Origin: Hyposmocoma kahamanoa
Lineage: Eukaryota > Arthropoda > Insecta > Lepidoptera > Cosmopterigidae
NCBI RefSeq assembly: GCF_003589595.1
Contig: NW_020654810.1
Coordinates: forward strand, 21,256,350 to 21,320,349
DNA length: 64,000 bases
Reading direction: 5' to 3'
In this document: piece by piece, positions 22,488 through 34,637 of the stretch
How the letters are laid out: the number at the start of each line of letters is the position of its first letter
Position numbering within the stretch: position 1 is the stretch's first letter
The notes under the pieces: generated by a model
Told to the model about the DNA's origin: nothing
Seen by the model: only the letters and a program-made list of their open reading frames with translations
Database searches by the model: none
Made by a program: the position numbers and the translations under genes

Positions 22488-23268
22488 GCTTTTTATATTT
22501 TTTATTGTTGTATATTTATGTATTAAACTAACACACTATAAAAGTAATAAATGTTATTTGCAGTTAAAAAAATATATTTTTTCTTTATTACAATATTTAT
22601 GGCAAGACTAGGTATATTGTTAATTTCTTTATAATTAAGGATTTGATGTGGATTTAATGGGTGGTGTAACATTCTAAATAAATAATTATAATCAAACAAG
22701 TAACTTACCGGAGTAGCATCCATAATAATTACACTTTTATTTTTTGAATATGTTTAACACTGCTCTTTAGTTCGATGTTGTTTTTAAATTTTTTCCGTCA
22801 AGCAAATCGCTGTTTGACAAACGTAGTGACGCGACTGCGTTTTGTTTCCTCACCGGTGTCATATCAAACCTCTTCTAGATCATAATCAATACGTAAAATT
22901 GAGTATACACCACTTTTTCAACTGTTTGTTTGAGTTTTTTTGTAAATGTAGAATAATATTATAGTTATATTCTTTTTTAATAAATATCGGCTAAAATATG
23001 GTTTTTGGAATAACGAAACGTAGAGAGAATCTGTGAGGTCCATTGGTAAGCGGATAACCGACGACCATCTGTCGCAGGTAGTCGGGTCAAAAACAATGTG
23101 AAACACATGTTGACGAATGGTTATTGTTAGGGTCATTACGAACGGTTAGGATAACCGAAGACAATGAGTTGATTATAGGAACCGGGAGTGAATGTGTAGG
23201 TTTATCCATGACATGCTCGCAGACTGCAGACTTTTTTACGCGACGGTATTTGACATCAGCTATATGTT
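22488..23268. other. Unassigned stretch with degenerate tRNA-like block
   Basis: 23030-23095 (gtgaggtccattggtaagcg, gtcgcaggtagtcgggtcaa) recalls the SINE-C border and a decayed tRNA arm. Overlapping frames at 22918-23357 show no domain. Confidence 0.35.
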
Positions 23269-23326
23269 CTTTGTTTGAAAAAAACAAATATACGCGATTT
23301 AAATCCGGAAAAATAGTTTCATTTCC
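23269..23326. mobile_element. Penelope-like right arm
   Basis: tttgtttgaaaaaaacaaat, tacgcgatttaaatccggaa and aaatagtttcatttcc match the right arm of 7627-7810 and 11185-11385. Core and left arm absent. Confidence 0.55.
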
Positions 23327-24113
23327 AAAGTATACATTCTTGTTCCACTACGTTTAAAATCTCGTTAAAGGCAAATTTTTAATATCAACCGGAGTCTATT
23401 ACAGAAGCGTATATATTGTTAAATGAAAGTTTGTTTTTATTCCTCATATTAATGTTGTGTCTGACAATGATGAAAATTTTGAACTGCGCCTTCTTCTGTG
23501 CAATATAATGCCGGGAAATCAAACCAATTACCTGGTCTATAACAAGGGATTTCTCTGTACCTTGAGCACCACGCCAACGTAATTAACTTCGTTGCATTAT
23601 TTGCAGAACTACTAGATCAGAACCAATTTGGAGAAGTTAGTTTCCCAAATTGGTCCTACCGGGAGTTGAATCTCCTAATGAAATACTGGGCCATCGAAAT
23701 TGTCAATCCGAAATTCATTCATTCTATGCCTTTTTTCTATTGGAGGAGTGTGAAATAGTATGTATGCTTGAGACTAAAGTAGATGTGCTTTTCTAAATAT
23801 TGTAGAACACTTTCTTTGAAGTTAAGAAGCCTTCAGAGATCAAAGTTACCACATTTTAAAGTAACAATTTACCTTTGAGTCATAGCAAATGCGTCTCGAC
23901 AAGCCATTAGAGAGAATTTATAAACATCCCCCTCCCCCGTGTCTATATCAGGGTTGGTGACCTTTTCGTCATCTGTCTATCAAATAAATACCTCTTTATT
24001 ATACTAAAATCTTGTGGTAGCTTGCGCTCTTAAGTGATGATTCGTGAAGTGACAAATCGTTGACGTGATAACTATTTCTATTAATCGTCTAATTAAGTTG
24101 GTACAGTAGTAAA
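23327..24113. other. Unassigned stretch with tRNA-like block
   Basis: 23650-23705 on the minus strand reads gatggcccagtatttcatta and gattcaactcccggtaggac, an A/B-box pair of a tRNA-derived SINE. No clear SINE body follows. Confidence 0.4.
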
Positions 24114-24330
24114 AGCAGTAGAGCTTGTGAAAGAGCTTGTCCAGGGAAGTACTGCCACCTTACCTATTTCTGCCGCCAAGCAGGCATGTGAGCATTATGT
24201 CTTAGGGTGACGGGCGCAGTGGCAGTGTAATTTAAAGCTCTGAGTGGCACTGCACTGTTATAGCTAGGCGTGTCGCTTACCACCAGTCGCACGACCTGTT
24301 CGTCCCGTCACTTGGTATTATATAAAAAAA
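24114..24330 (+). mobile_element. SINE-A copy with internal deletion
   Basis: aaagcagtagagcttgtgaa, gtccagggaagtactgccac, gtcttagggtgacgggcgca, aggcgtgtcgcttaccacca and cccgtcacttggtattatat with a seven-A tail. The gttccgg..ggcacatgg block is deleted. Confidence 0.85.
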
Positions 24331-24455
24331 TCACCTGCATTAATCAATCTTCACAAACTTTTGACGAATTATTATAACATGTTTTTCGATTGAAAAAATA
24401 ATAACTATAAACTAATACAAAATAATAAAATTATTATAAAAGTACCACAATATTT

Positions 24456-24650
24456 GATAACCTCCGTGGCCCAATGGTTTGCACCGTGGGCATCGAATTC
24501 GAAATTGCTTCTGGTTTGGGTATTCTGGGTAGTGCCCATAGTGAATTCCGTTGCTCTGGTTCTTGTAGTACAAGGAATCCCCTTGTTTTTGACCAGGTCA
24601 TTTGGCATGGTTGTTTGGCGCATATACATAATATTGTCACGTACACAATT
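24456..24650 (+). mobile_element. SINE-B2 copy (second tRNA-headed SINE)
   Basis: Begins ataacctccgtggcccaatg (A-box like) and runs through gggtattctgggtagtgccc, gtagtacaaggaatcccctt and ccaggtcatttggcatggtt. The second half matches 63085-63215. Open frames on both strands here are by-products. Confidence 0.6.
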
Positions 24651-25049
24651 CACGCAATAGAATCCTTGTAAAGATACTATTCTTCAGTTATAGAGTAAAA
24701 ATCATATTAATATCTTTAAAACTGCTCTTCTTTAGCTTAAATGGCACTTTTAAGCAACACACACGTTTTTGTCGCAAAAAAGTAGTCGATAAGTCTCCCA
24801 ACACAATAGATCGGGGTCACCACGTCAGCCTTTTATGTTTTCAGTTTCACATTGTTCCACAATGCACTTTTAACTCAAGTGGGAACTGGTTGTTCAGCGA
24901 AAAAGGGCTTTTATTAGAGGCTGGTATTGGTATATTCAGGTTAAATCATTGATCACATGTACGTTAAGAAACAATGAACAAATATTCGAACATCCCATCC
25001 CTGTGTTTTTCATTTACCCTCCATTCTATTGCGTAGGGTAATTTTTTGT
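24651..25049. other. Unassigned spacer
   Basis: Nothing recognised between the SINE-B2 and the next SINE-A. Confidence 0.5.
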
Positions 25050-25235
25050 GATGCGTCGAACTAGTCGTGCGCCTGGTATCCGACACGCCTGTCCACAAGT
25101 CGACAAGTCCCATGTGTCTGTAATATCACCAGTATATTTACTTCAAAACCGGATCGCAGTAATGCTCACACTACCGCTTGGCTGTAGAAATAGGTAATGA
25201 TAGTTCCCTGGACGAACTCGTTCACTAGGAGGTCA
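25050..25235 (-). mobile_element. SINE-A copy with deletion
   Basis: atgcgtcgaactagtcgtgc and gacacgcctgtccacaag jump straight to tcgacaagtcccatgtgtct, so the gatttaaa/ctcagg block is lost. It ends acgaactcgttcactaggag. Confidence 0.7.
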
Positions 25236-25681
25236 CTTTCTGTTAGGCACCCAGTGCTCACTACCGTACATTAGGGTTGGGATCAGCACGGATTGAATGA
25301 AATGTATTACCAATCGTGCCTTTCTCGTCACGTTTTTGCTACACATAAAGGCATACAGAGCTCCATTTACTTGATTTTCAATTTTAATTCTCTATTCAAT
25401 ATAACATTCACATCCACTATTTCATGTCATTTTTTGAATAAAGCAGCTCTATTAATGCTAACATAAAATAGAACTTAAAAGGATGCAAAGTTAAAAGAAT
25501 ATTACAGTTAAACAGCGTTAGATCCGGCTCGAAGGACCATTATTTCAATGGCTGCTATGGTAGATGGAGACAATATTAGTTGTAAATTTATATATTTACG
25601 GCAGAGCGCGTGCATTTTAATCAAACGACAGAACAAAAGAGGCGGATTACCACAATATAAAATTACAACCCACGAAATTTT
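25236..25681. other. Unassigned spacer
   Basis: A 65-codon minus frame (25508-25705) overlaps the start of the duplication and carries no domain. Confidence 0.45.
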
Positions 25682-25848
25682 ACAGGCGTTGGATATAAGC
25701 ACCACACAATAAGCTCATATAATCGGTTATGTACTCGGGTACAGATGTCGTGAAGGTACTCGAAAATTTACAGGCGTTGGATATAAGCATCACACAATAA
25801 GCTCACATAATCAGTTATGTACTCGGGTGCAGATGTCGTGAAGGTACT
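25682..25848. repeat. Tandem duplication, 88-bp unit
   Basis: Two units begin acaggcgttggatataagca at 25682 and 25770 and end gatgtcgtgaaggtact at 25760 and 25848. They differ at only a handful of bases (for example catat/cacat, cggtt/cagtt), so the duplication is recent. Confidence 0.9.
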
Positions 25849-26954
25849 GTATTGTTATTTATAAAGCATTAGATATAATTTGCATTACCCCTCCCTCTTT
25901 CCTCCTCTTGGAGTCACCCATCCATCATCCGTCCGTCTACACTCATCGAGCATCCACTTTGCAAGATATCTCGTGATTGATGTGATATTCTTGTAAATAT
26001 CATACATACGTGCTACAATATGTGTATGTTATATTGACAGTGTAGTGACAATTACCTCTATCACTCTTACAAATCCGAGATTGTCTAGAAATTGGCTAAA
26101 ACATGAGTTAGATAATGATAAATTAAAATAATACTTTTGTATTGAAGAGATAAACAATTTTTATATTGCGTGTAATTATTGGGGCATATGTACGGAAATT
26201 ACAAAGATCAAATTTATGTTAAGTACTTTAAAGAATCCAAACCTTTTCATTACAACATCTGCCACTTAACTGTCAATACATTTAAAAAAGGTTGATCTAT
26301 CTACAAGAGCGCGTAGACAATTATACGCCAAGCCCTACAAACTAGATGAATTAAATCCAGGAACTCATCATCTAACGCCAGTGCTGACACTGAACTACAG
26401 AAGTGGTAAAAACAAAAGTTACAACATACCTTACCTAACAATTTTAACTTTGTGAGAAATGAAAGACTGTAAAAGGTTATCAGAACTGTATTACAGCTCG
26501 CCAGGCACTCCCTTGCAAGAATTTTCTTAAATAAATATAAATGAACTGCTGCTGCTGTGTAGCAAGTGGTTTAGTTTAACGTATTTCAAATTTCATTATG
26601 TTTTGTGTTAATATGCTAATATTGTAATAACGTAATTATAATTATGCACATTTACAACTTTGTGTGAGTCCGCATTTATTCGTGTATATGTCCCATAGCA
26701 AAATATTTAATAACAATGGTGATAAGTGATAAAAAACAAAGTAAGATTCAAGTTCTTTCGTTTCATGAAACTGTCTAAAAGAAAATTCATTGAAAATTAT
26801 AATAAAAATTATATATTTCAATTATAAATAAAAAATATATAAAATTTAACACAGTACAACGCCTGCAGACATTATATTATGATTGTAATCGTTAAATTGA
26901 ACACTTTTTCTTTGTTCGTAAAAATACAATAAACGTATGATTATCAAAGTATAA
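25849..26954. other. Unassigned stretch with one coding-like block
   Basis: 26287-26450 is open on the plus strand for about 55 codons (ends ...YRSGKNKSYNIPYLTILTL) and a second frame continues to 26548 with one stop (NFNFVRNERL, then LARHSLARIFLNKYK). This may be the C-terminus of a retroelement ORF or a host exon; I recognise neither. Confidence 0.3.
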
Positions 26955-27197
26955 TTTACCTTACCTATTTCCGCCGCCAAGCAGTAATGTGAACATTAAC
27001 GTGTTCCAGTTTTGAAGGGTAAGAGTGCTGGTGAAATTACAGGCACATGGGACTTGTCAACTGATTTCTCGGGGTGACGGGCGCAGTGGCAGTGGCCCTC
27101 AGAAATTTGCGATTTAAAATTCTGAGTTATGGACAGGCGCGAAGCTTACCATCAAACGCACGACTCGTTCGTCCCGTCACATAATACTATAAAAAAA
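26955..27197 (+). mobile_element. SINE-A copy lacking its 5' end
   Basis: ccttacctatttccgccgcc, gttccagttttgaagggtaa, gggacttgtcaactgatttc, ttatggacaggcgcgaagct and cccgtcacataatactataa, with an A7 tail. Confidence 0.85.
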
Positions 27198-28096
27198 CAT
27201 GTTATATAGGAACATTTTTGGTTTTGACTCATTGTCTTGGTTAACTTACTAAGTTTAACAGGCTATGTATTACTAAAAGCTCTTATCGACTAAGTTACCG
27301 AAATTACAAAGTTTTCGTTGCTATCTAAAACAATAAAACTAGGTACATTTGTGAGAATTCGTTGAAATAAGTTTACGCCCATGTTCGTGTCATTCTCTTT
27401 ATCATGTTACTTTCGTAGCAGCCTACGCATTCACGTAGGCGTAGCTACGTTCGTAGTACTGTGCGTGGGCACATAGAAATATCCTCTTGGATAATTTTGT
27501 CTACGCTTTTATATTGTTTTAACAATGACAGATGGTAAATAATATAATACAATTTTATACAATAGGTACACTTATTTACTGCCCTACGTCAATTTTGTAC
27601 TCCAAGTAGCAAGTTGTACCAAAATACTTGTCTATATAGACCCCAAAGACCAATATACAGTCATCATAATAAATGGGCAATCTGCCAATAAGCGTTTATC
27701 ATTGCACCTGTCTATTACCCCCACTCCCTTCAGCCTCCTTCTCTCCCCCCGAACGTCTTTGAGTGATCATATATCACTGCCTTCAATAAGGTGCCAACAG
27801 GCAGGGAGATGTTAGAAAAACATATCTAGAGGTGGTATTCGTGATGATTTGCAACATTTAGTTGTAATATCCCAAAAATAATGAAGTGTTTTTTTTTTTA
27901 AAAATCGGGTCGGTTATTTTACTTTTTCATTTCAGTTCTAATTTGAACATAAAAAATCCTCTACTGTCATTTATTTCATTAATTTGCTTAAATTGCCTAC
28001 TAATATAATTTTTTTCGAGTATTTCAAGGACGATTTTGCGTTCTTGTACATTTCGTTGCAGTTGAAAATGTATTTTTTTAAATCAATGATAAACTA
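27198..28096. other. Unassigned stretch
   Basis: 27419-27455 (gcctacgcattcacgtaggcgtagctacg) is an imperfect GC-rich hairpin. Otherwise AT-rich with poly-T at 27889-27900. Confidence 0.45.
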
Positions 28097-28360
28097 TTAA
28101 TACAAAGATCGAACACTTAGAAAAAATCCTTCAATCCGGCTGCATTCGAACCAACGTCTTCTACCAAACCGTGCCGGATGCTCTGCCAACTAAACCACAG
28201 ATTGAACCAGCGGACTTTACGAATTCTTCTATATGCTATTGTTGTAGATCTTTATTTTGGCTTTTAACGTCTTTTTGACGTAGCGCCATCTGTGGGAAAT
28301 CTATTTCTTCACTCAGCAGTGGTAGTAGCAGGTAGCTGTAAAGGTACCTGGCTAAGCGTT
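28097..28360 (-). mobile_element. SINE-C copy
   Basis: taatacaaagatcgaacact, then on the minus strand a B box (ttggttcgaatgcagccgg) and an A box (tggtttagttggcagagcat), followed by the body with gacgtagcgccatctgtggg and gctgtaaaggtacctggcta. A 68-codon minus frame (28236-28442) is incidental. Confidence 0.75.
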
Positions 28361-28454
28361 GGCCCCTATGAGTTAAGTTAAATCCGGGGCACCATCTAAA
28401 ACACCCAGACCAAGCCCTGTACTCTCCTTCTCCGTCCGACATTCGCCTGAATAC

Positions 28455-28575
28455 TGCTATAATAAAGACATATGATGCGAATGATGCGCTTCATACTTAA
28501 TATTGTCTTAATTTGGTCGAGTATTACTTATTTGACAGTAATTGTTTTGGACGCGTCAGACGGAAAACGAGACTA
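28455..28575. mobile_element. Family E element fragment
   Basis: ctataataaagacatatgat gcgaatgatgcgcttcat, attacttatttgacagtaat and ggacgcgtcagacggaaaac. It is the reverse complement of much of the left arm at 10835-10975. Confidence 0.5.
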
Positions 28576-29194
28576 GACTCCCAGAACCGTTTAGCCAAGT
28601 TCGTTTCCTAAACTAGTCCAATCGGGTTTCGAATCTTCATCTAGCGTCTACCTGTGTTAACCTGTGTTAAAATGTTAAAAGTAAAGTTTCTCACTCATTC
28701 TTCTTAGGGGAATATGCCGTACGAATGAGCAGTATACTTTAATCAATGTCACAGTTTCAAATGTAATTTGCTTGCCTATAAAACAAAGATTATTTGGCAG
28801 GAAATTTGAGCCGTTCGCTGTATAAATATGGAAGCTTAACACTTCGTGCGAATCCTTGAAAAAAGAGAAAAAAAAGACTGTCAATAAATAGATTTTATAA
28901 TTCCTTTACAGGCAATATCAGATAGTCCAAATTCGAAATAAACAAATAAATCACCTCCTGTTTCATAGATCCGTGTCCCACAAACATATTTTCCTCAATG
29001 TCGGTTCTGAAATTGTATAAAAGCTCCCGGCGCAGGTATGTGCACGTTTATTCCCTAGCCCATAAATTACTTTGACGCAAGATGGCGTCTACACGTTAGT
29101 TACTCTTTTGTACGTCAATGAATACAAGTTTCCTGTGCTTTCAGCTATAACTTTCAATTTTGGTTTAGTGGCGTCGTAAATGTTTTGTTTTTTT
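28576..29194. other. Unassigned stretch
   Basis: A 69-codon minus frame (28675-28884) has no domain. No repeat seen. Confidence 0.45.
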
Positions 29195-29327
29195 TACGAT
29201 ACCAGGTAACGGGACGAACAAGTTGTGCGTCTGGTGTTAAGCGACACGCCTGTTCGTAGGAACTCAGAGTTTCAAATCGCAAAGATCTGTGGTACATTGC
29301 CACTGCGCCTGTCACCCTGAGACACGC
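29195..29327 (-). mobile_element. SINE-A copy, sense 3' half
   Basis: ttttacgataccaggtaacg, ggacgaacaagttgtgcgtc, tttcaaatcgcaaagatctg and gcctgtcaccctgagacacg, then it stops: sense 5' truncation. Confidence 0.75.
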
Positions 29328-30904
29328 ATTTTCCCATTATAAACAAATAAACAAAGGAAGATATAGCACTGCAACAAGAAAATAAAATGAAGGGAATGGA
29401 GAGAAAAAACTAGATTTAGTAGTTAAGGAAATGTTCCTAATATTGCTTCTACTTTTTAATTTTTATTTAAGCACAAAGAAATGTCGTACGTCATGAATCA
29501 GCCTAGCAATAAAGCCTTTGACAGTAATTTGTGAGCGCAATTCCAAAGAAATACATTAAACACAAACGTAAACGTTCAATAACCGTTAAATTTTAAATAC
29601 CACCAGACTACAGTTAACCAAATTCACAAAAATACACAAAAATCTTCTCTATACCGTTAAACAATAGGCATATTTTCCCTTATATTTACACAAAGGTGCT
29701 TTTCCACTTTCCGTGAGCAAAATACGAGAAAGACAACGTCACAGGTTTAAACGTTTTGATGACGTCATAAAAACCAAGTCGTTATCAAACGTGTGCCCCA
29801 AATAAATCAGTTGCTCGCATTCTTTGAAAATGTAACTTTAGTTTTGAATAAACAGGGTTTATTTTCCTGTGTGAGGGTTGGGGGTAAAAAAATAAACGTT
29901 GAAAGCTTGGTAGTAAAATGTTTTATATGTGAATCACGAAGCGCGATACACTAAACGACGTATGCAAATTTAAGCCCAACATGGTCCAAAATCCGGGATC
30001 ATTAGGCAAAAGTTTGTTTACAAAATATGCAAATGTTAACGGCGATGACAGGACTGCCAAGATTGGGACGACCCATGTACATTCGATTCATAAATTAGGA
30101 AATAAAGGAAAAAATAATATGTTTAAGCGGAGGTATTTCAACGCGAGCCTAGATTTTAGGAGGTGAGCTGTGTGGGGGTCGCCTCTCGGGACGCGCCCGC
30201 AATCCGCGCGCTGTAAATCAATAAGATTAAAATAAAAACAGGCGGAGAAAATTTCATACAGACCCGACGTCTACAAGCACCCCTGTCGTTAAACAGCTGT
30301 GCAATTTGCAAATTTTGAGATAAATGTTAATTTAATAACTATAGGGCTTTGTTTAAAACCAAAATTTAGCAGGTTCTCTGTTGTACTTAAAGAGAAATAT
30401 GTCCCTATAAACATTATGTACAAAATTAGATATTTTATTATTAAATTATTCGTTTCAGATTTTTATTTTACCCTGTTTTCAGGATTTTAAATGATCGGAA
30501 AAAGTACACTCTATCGTGTAACATATTAGCACGTTGTTTCCACAATACCATTAGGTGTATCGTATATTTTTTGTAGGGTCGTTATTTTATAGTGAATATC
30601 TAAACCATTTGATGTAGTAAAACAAATTTACTGCTTCTCCTCCGGTGATTCACCTCAACATAATATTTATATATAAAAAAGCAGCAGGCATACCAAACAA
30701 GTAAATTTATAAGTGGATCACTAAATATAATTGAATAAATAAAAATAATCCCATTATTCGCTATAATCATTCAGTGATTTTTTGAACTTTCATCATGTTT
30801 GAATTACGACAGTATTTGGTTTAATATATACATTTTATTTTTATTTTATATCTATGTAAATTAACGTTAATAAAGCGATTTTCTAACTTAAAGTATACAT
30901 ACAC
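29328..30904. other. Unassigned stretch with small GC-rich block
   Basis: 30160-30215 (gtgagctgtgtgggggtcgc, ctctcgggacgcgcccgcaa) is CpG-rich for this window and could be a promoter or MITE remnant. Two frames of 61 and 63 codons (29981-30166, 30299-30490) lack any domain. Confidence 0.4.
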
Positions 30905-31088
30905 AATAAGCTACACGCCTGTCCATAACAGTTGCAGAGATCACAAAGATCTCAGGGGCACTGCCACTATGCCCTTCACCCTGAGACATAAGACACGAGT
31001 TCCACGCGCCTGAATTGCTCTAACAATCTTAACCTTCAAAACCGAAACACAGTAATGCTGACATTACTGTTTGGCGGCAGAAATATGA
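30905..31088 (-). mobile_element. SINE-A copy, diverged
   Basis: ataagctacacgcctgtcca, taacagttgcagagatcaca, ggggcactgccactatgccc, agtaatgctgacattactgt and tttggcggcagaaatatg. Both ends missing. Confidence 0.75.
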
Positions 31089-31897
31089 AATACACGATAT
31101 CTAAATCTATGCACGATATAGTTACAATTTACTTTCCAAGTTTATATACATAAATAAGTTGAGATTTAATTCAAATGAGAATACTTCTATAGATATGAAA
31201 TAACTATTCAGTTTTTATATTACGTTGCTTCTATCCAATGCATTATGATCATTAAACGTCAAGACTGCAAGCATATCAAAATGACAGTGACATTTTCGAT
31301 GGCAATCTTGTTTTACGATCTCATTTCGGTAAAATTACCTTTGTAGTATTTTATACCTATTTAAAAAATGAGACAGTACCTTTATTAGATGTGTTTCCAC
31401 AATATATCCGTTTAGCGTGTCAATAGACTGTAACGCGTACAGCGTAGAAGGTTCGAGTGAGTTTTATGAGTTAATCACGGGCTTTGAAGTTTGACGTATT
31501 GACGTATTTTATTGGTTGCCTCACGATATCACGGTAATGATACGGGGCCTAATGGGAATGGTACTTTAGAAAGTATTTTCCAGATATTATCGTTAATGAT
31601 TTTATTATTAGCAACCAATTACCATACAATACTATACTGAAAAAATATCCCATCAGGTGGAGCTTATTGGGATTGATCACACTTGCTTAATGGAATCAAT
31701 CACGTGATCTAGCCTTAAAACTTAGGTCTATTGTTAGTAGGTGTACAATTCATTAAAACAAAAAGTACACAAGTCGTTGTATACTGGACGAAACGACGCA
31801 GCATCGGCGCATCGAGCTTATCAATTAAATTGTTGTTGTAATCATTGCGCTTAGGCGGAAACAAGTTGGCGTATGACGGTATGTGAAAGCTTTTTAG
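31089..31897. other. Unassigned stretch
   Basis: The 85-codon minus frame 31715-31972 overlaps SINE-A and has no domain. Confidence 0.45.
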
Positions 31898-32149
31898 TAG
31901 CAATATATATAGCTCCTTATCTAAGAGTTCGTCCAGGGTAGTACTGTCTACCTTACCCATTTCTGCCGCCAAGCAGTAATGTTAGCATTATAGGCACATG
32001 GGACTTGTCAACTTATGTTTCAAAGTGACGGGCGCAGTTGAAGTGCCCCTCAGATCTTTGCGATTTAAAGTTGTGAGTGGTACTGCAACTGTTATGGACA
32101 GGCGTGTAGTTTACCATTAACTTATTCGTCATTTAATATTATAAAAAAA
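31898..32149 (+). mobile_element. SINE-A copy, nearly complete
   Basis: gtagcaatatatatagctcc, gtccagggtagtactgtcta, ctgccgccaagcagtaatgt, gtgacgggcgcagttgaagt, gacaggcgtgtagtttacca and catttaatattataaaaaaa. The gttccgg block is deleted. Confidence 0.8.
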
Positions 32150-32214
32150 GCTGTTTATTGGTTTTTGAAACTGAGTCCTTGATTCGGCCGAAAATGGCGT
32201 TGCATCATCTCATT

Positions 32215-32410
32215 CAAAAATTCCACATTTATATGGCGAGCGGTTAGAGCACGGAAGAAAGAAAATTATGTGGTCTGTGGGCTAAAGTGTGGAATTCCCG
32301 GACGTATTCCCCGAACGCTATATCTTGGACCTTTTCAAGGCGAGAGTGAATAGGCATTATTTAAGTGTGTATGCTACATCGTCGACCTCATCATCGCTTT
32401 CCATCAGATG
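32215..32410 (+). mobile_element. Non-LTR LINE ORF2 end, relic
   Basis: gtggaattcccggacgtatt, ccccgaacgctatatcttgg and gcgagagtgaataggcatta, coding for the WN.L....FP..Y.L..FK.RV..(H/Y)L signature of LINE C-termini. Same element as 57120-57345, about 85% alike by eye. Interrupted by stops. Confidence 0.6.
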
Positions 32411-32568
32411 AGTTGGAGGTCAAATGCGCACTTTTTTTTGATTTATCAAAAATTCAGAATTTATAGTTTAGACCACGCAAGAGGCAAGACTCAAAAATAT
32501 AGTACCAAAATAATAATAATGCCCAATACAATATAGTACAGCCTCGTAAACTATCAAATAATTATATC

Positions 32569-32705
32569 GAATTGTTAGGTTTTTATGATTGCTATACATT
32601 CGGTAATGTAACTAGTTTTCCGGAACTAAATCGCGTATTTATATTTCTTTTTTTTTTTCAAAACAAACCAACGTGTCAGTCGTGATCCGAAAAAATAATT
32701 TCCTT
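32569..32705. mobile_element. Penelope-like fragment, diverged
   Basis: gaattgttaggtttttatga, agttttccggaactaaatcg, then aaacaaaccaacgtgtcagt and cgtgatccgaaaaaataat. The hairpin core is shortened. Confidence 0.45.
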
Positions 32706-33537
32706 GTATGTGTAATGTTTTTTTCGAGAAAATTATAAGTATATTTACATGACACTAAATAAAAGAAATGGTGTTACTATATATTTTAACGATGATTCAC
32801 ATTAGACCACGCCGGGCGCGAGTCGTGTCCGAGGCATCCGAGCTTCGTATTAGTAGACAGAGTCAGAAAGTGTTCACGTTACAACGAGCCGAGACGGCAG
32901 CTCACGGCTTACCCTGGACTGGCAGGGCCAGCAACGTTTTCTCTTACTTATTTAGTCCTCTGATCACCGAAATCTTTTAACGAGGCGAACCGACAACTCT
33001 AAGGAATTTCGCCTGTGACCCCAATGGACCCAGGGCTTCCATCGCAAAATGCACAAATCTGTAATACTGGCTAAGGTTGGAGTGCTTATCCTTTAACGGT
33101 TTTCGACTGCCATTCTCGTAACAAACTACGTTATGTAAAAGCATATACAGTTGTGATAGTTATGTGTTTTCCTTTATGCTTTTATGCGAGCATAAATCTG
33201 ATCGTTCTCACGCGGATTTTGGGGTGCAGCTTCAGTTATAGCGAGTTTGCGTGTTTCTTACTACAGTAAAACGCACGACAAGTCGTTAAGGTAGTATTTC
33301 ACGTTATTGTTTTCATACAACAGTTTACGTATTCATTTGTCCTTACATTACAGTTTCTGCTAAAGTACTAACATAGCATGATCCATTCTAATGCTTTATT
33401 TTCTATTTCTGCGTTATGTTATGTGTACTGTATGTTGATACTCAAACAAATATGATTTTCGGGCTCAATTGCGCACATTAAATACTAATATTGGTCATAA
33501 ATTAGTATTATGATCATTAATATAAACATCGAATACA
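32706..33537. other. Unassigned stretch with GC-rich segment
   Basis: 32800-32960 is CpG-rich (caccacgccgggcgcgagtcgt region) and open for 70 codons (32768-32980), arginine/serine-rich, no domain. It may be an eroded MITE end. Confidence 0.35.
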
Positions 33538-33830
33538 TAAAAACATTTTCTTCGACTCGATGGGACTTGAACACTCTGCACCGTAGTATTGCTATTACCA
33601 ACTGAGCAACGGGGTCTAATTATCGACTTGTCGAAATTCTCGTACGTGTTTTTATTAAAGATACGGGATACGGGATTTTTCGGCATCCTGTGCCGCTATC
33701 TAATAACATCTAGTGAGCAATTTTAGAAACTTCTTCACACGACCGCGGGCCGAATTTTTTTTTCTATTTATATGCTAGTGACATCTAGTGCGACATTTTA
33801 GAACTTTCTTCGTCTTACCGCAGCGCGAAA
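33538..33830 (-). mobile_element. tRNA-like element with repeated downstream motif
   Basis: On the minus strand a B box (agtgttcaagtcccatcga) and an A box (gttgctcagttggtaatagc) appear at 33548-33625. Then acatctagtg(a/c)g followed by attttagaa(a)cttcttc occurs twice, near 33708 and 33780. The architecture recalls SINE-C but the body differs. Confidence 0.45.
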
Positions 33831-34066
33831 CAAAAAAAATTCTGTGTTCGATTTTTGGTTTATAATAATCATAATAAAAACTAGTGAAGTTATTTCACAA
33901 AAAATCTCAATAGTATATACATCAGTATGTTAGTAGAAAAATACTTTTAGACGCATTAGCGCAAAAACTGTCCAACGATATATCTCGCTATATCAACCCT
34001 ACTCAAATCATTGCGTTTGCAGATCTTACATACAAATTAATTCTCACCTGTGCGCTGTGGGGTGAT
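33831..34066. other. Unassigned spacer
   Basis: AT-rich; nothing recognised. Confidence 0.5.
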
Positions 34067-34465
34067 TCACGTAATCAAATCGTTACGATATCGTAGCGAT
34101 TTAGTCGTTGAACTGCCTTTTCATATTCACGTTTGACAGAAAACGTCAACGAGTCCAATTTTAAAGTCGTTCGATTCAAATGTCGTTAAAGCGTATTCTG
34201 GAATATGAATCAAACTTCAATCGACTCTAAACGACAAGTCATACGTATTCTGCTAAAATTTTGACAGTTCTTTCAATAGACTTTCAACGACTAAATGTCA
34301 AATTTCACAATCCAAGATGTCGTTCACTAGGCCGTAACATCATACTCACATCAACGTTCGTTCAAGTGACACGTGAATACCCATTTTGGATAGAACTTCG
34401 ATGAAACGGCTACGTAACTTCAACGATATTTTGATAGCTTGAACTTACATGAATCGCACGACTGT
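34067..34465. mobile_element. Inverted-repeat MITE, about 400 bp
   Basis: ggtgattcacgtaatcaaat at the left and acttacatgaatcgcac at the right are imperfect inverted repeats (gattcacgtaa versus gattcatgtaa read outwards). The interior is rich in cgt/acg words (gtcaacgagtcc, caacgttcgttc) without an open frame. Confidence 0.5.
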
Positions 34466-34637
34466 TCCCGTGCCTGTTGTGTCCGATCAGATGCACTCAA
34501 GAATATCCAAAGAAATTTAACACCATTTCGTTAGCGGTTTATGTCATTGACTCGACAAATAGAAGAAGTTGATGACACTACAAGGATCGACAATCTACGA
34601 GCTTGTCAATACAGATAGCTCAAGAAATTCATCTCTA
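34466..34637. other. Spacer between two MITEs
   Basis: 172 bp with no recognised unit; 34550-34610 is open on the plus strand but short. Confidence 0.4.
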
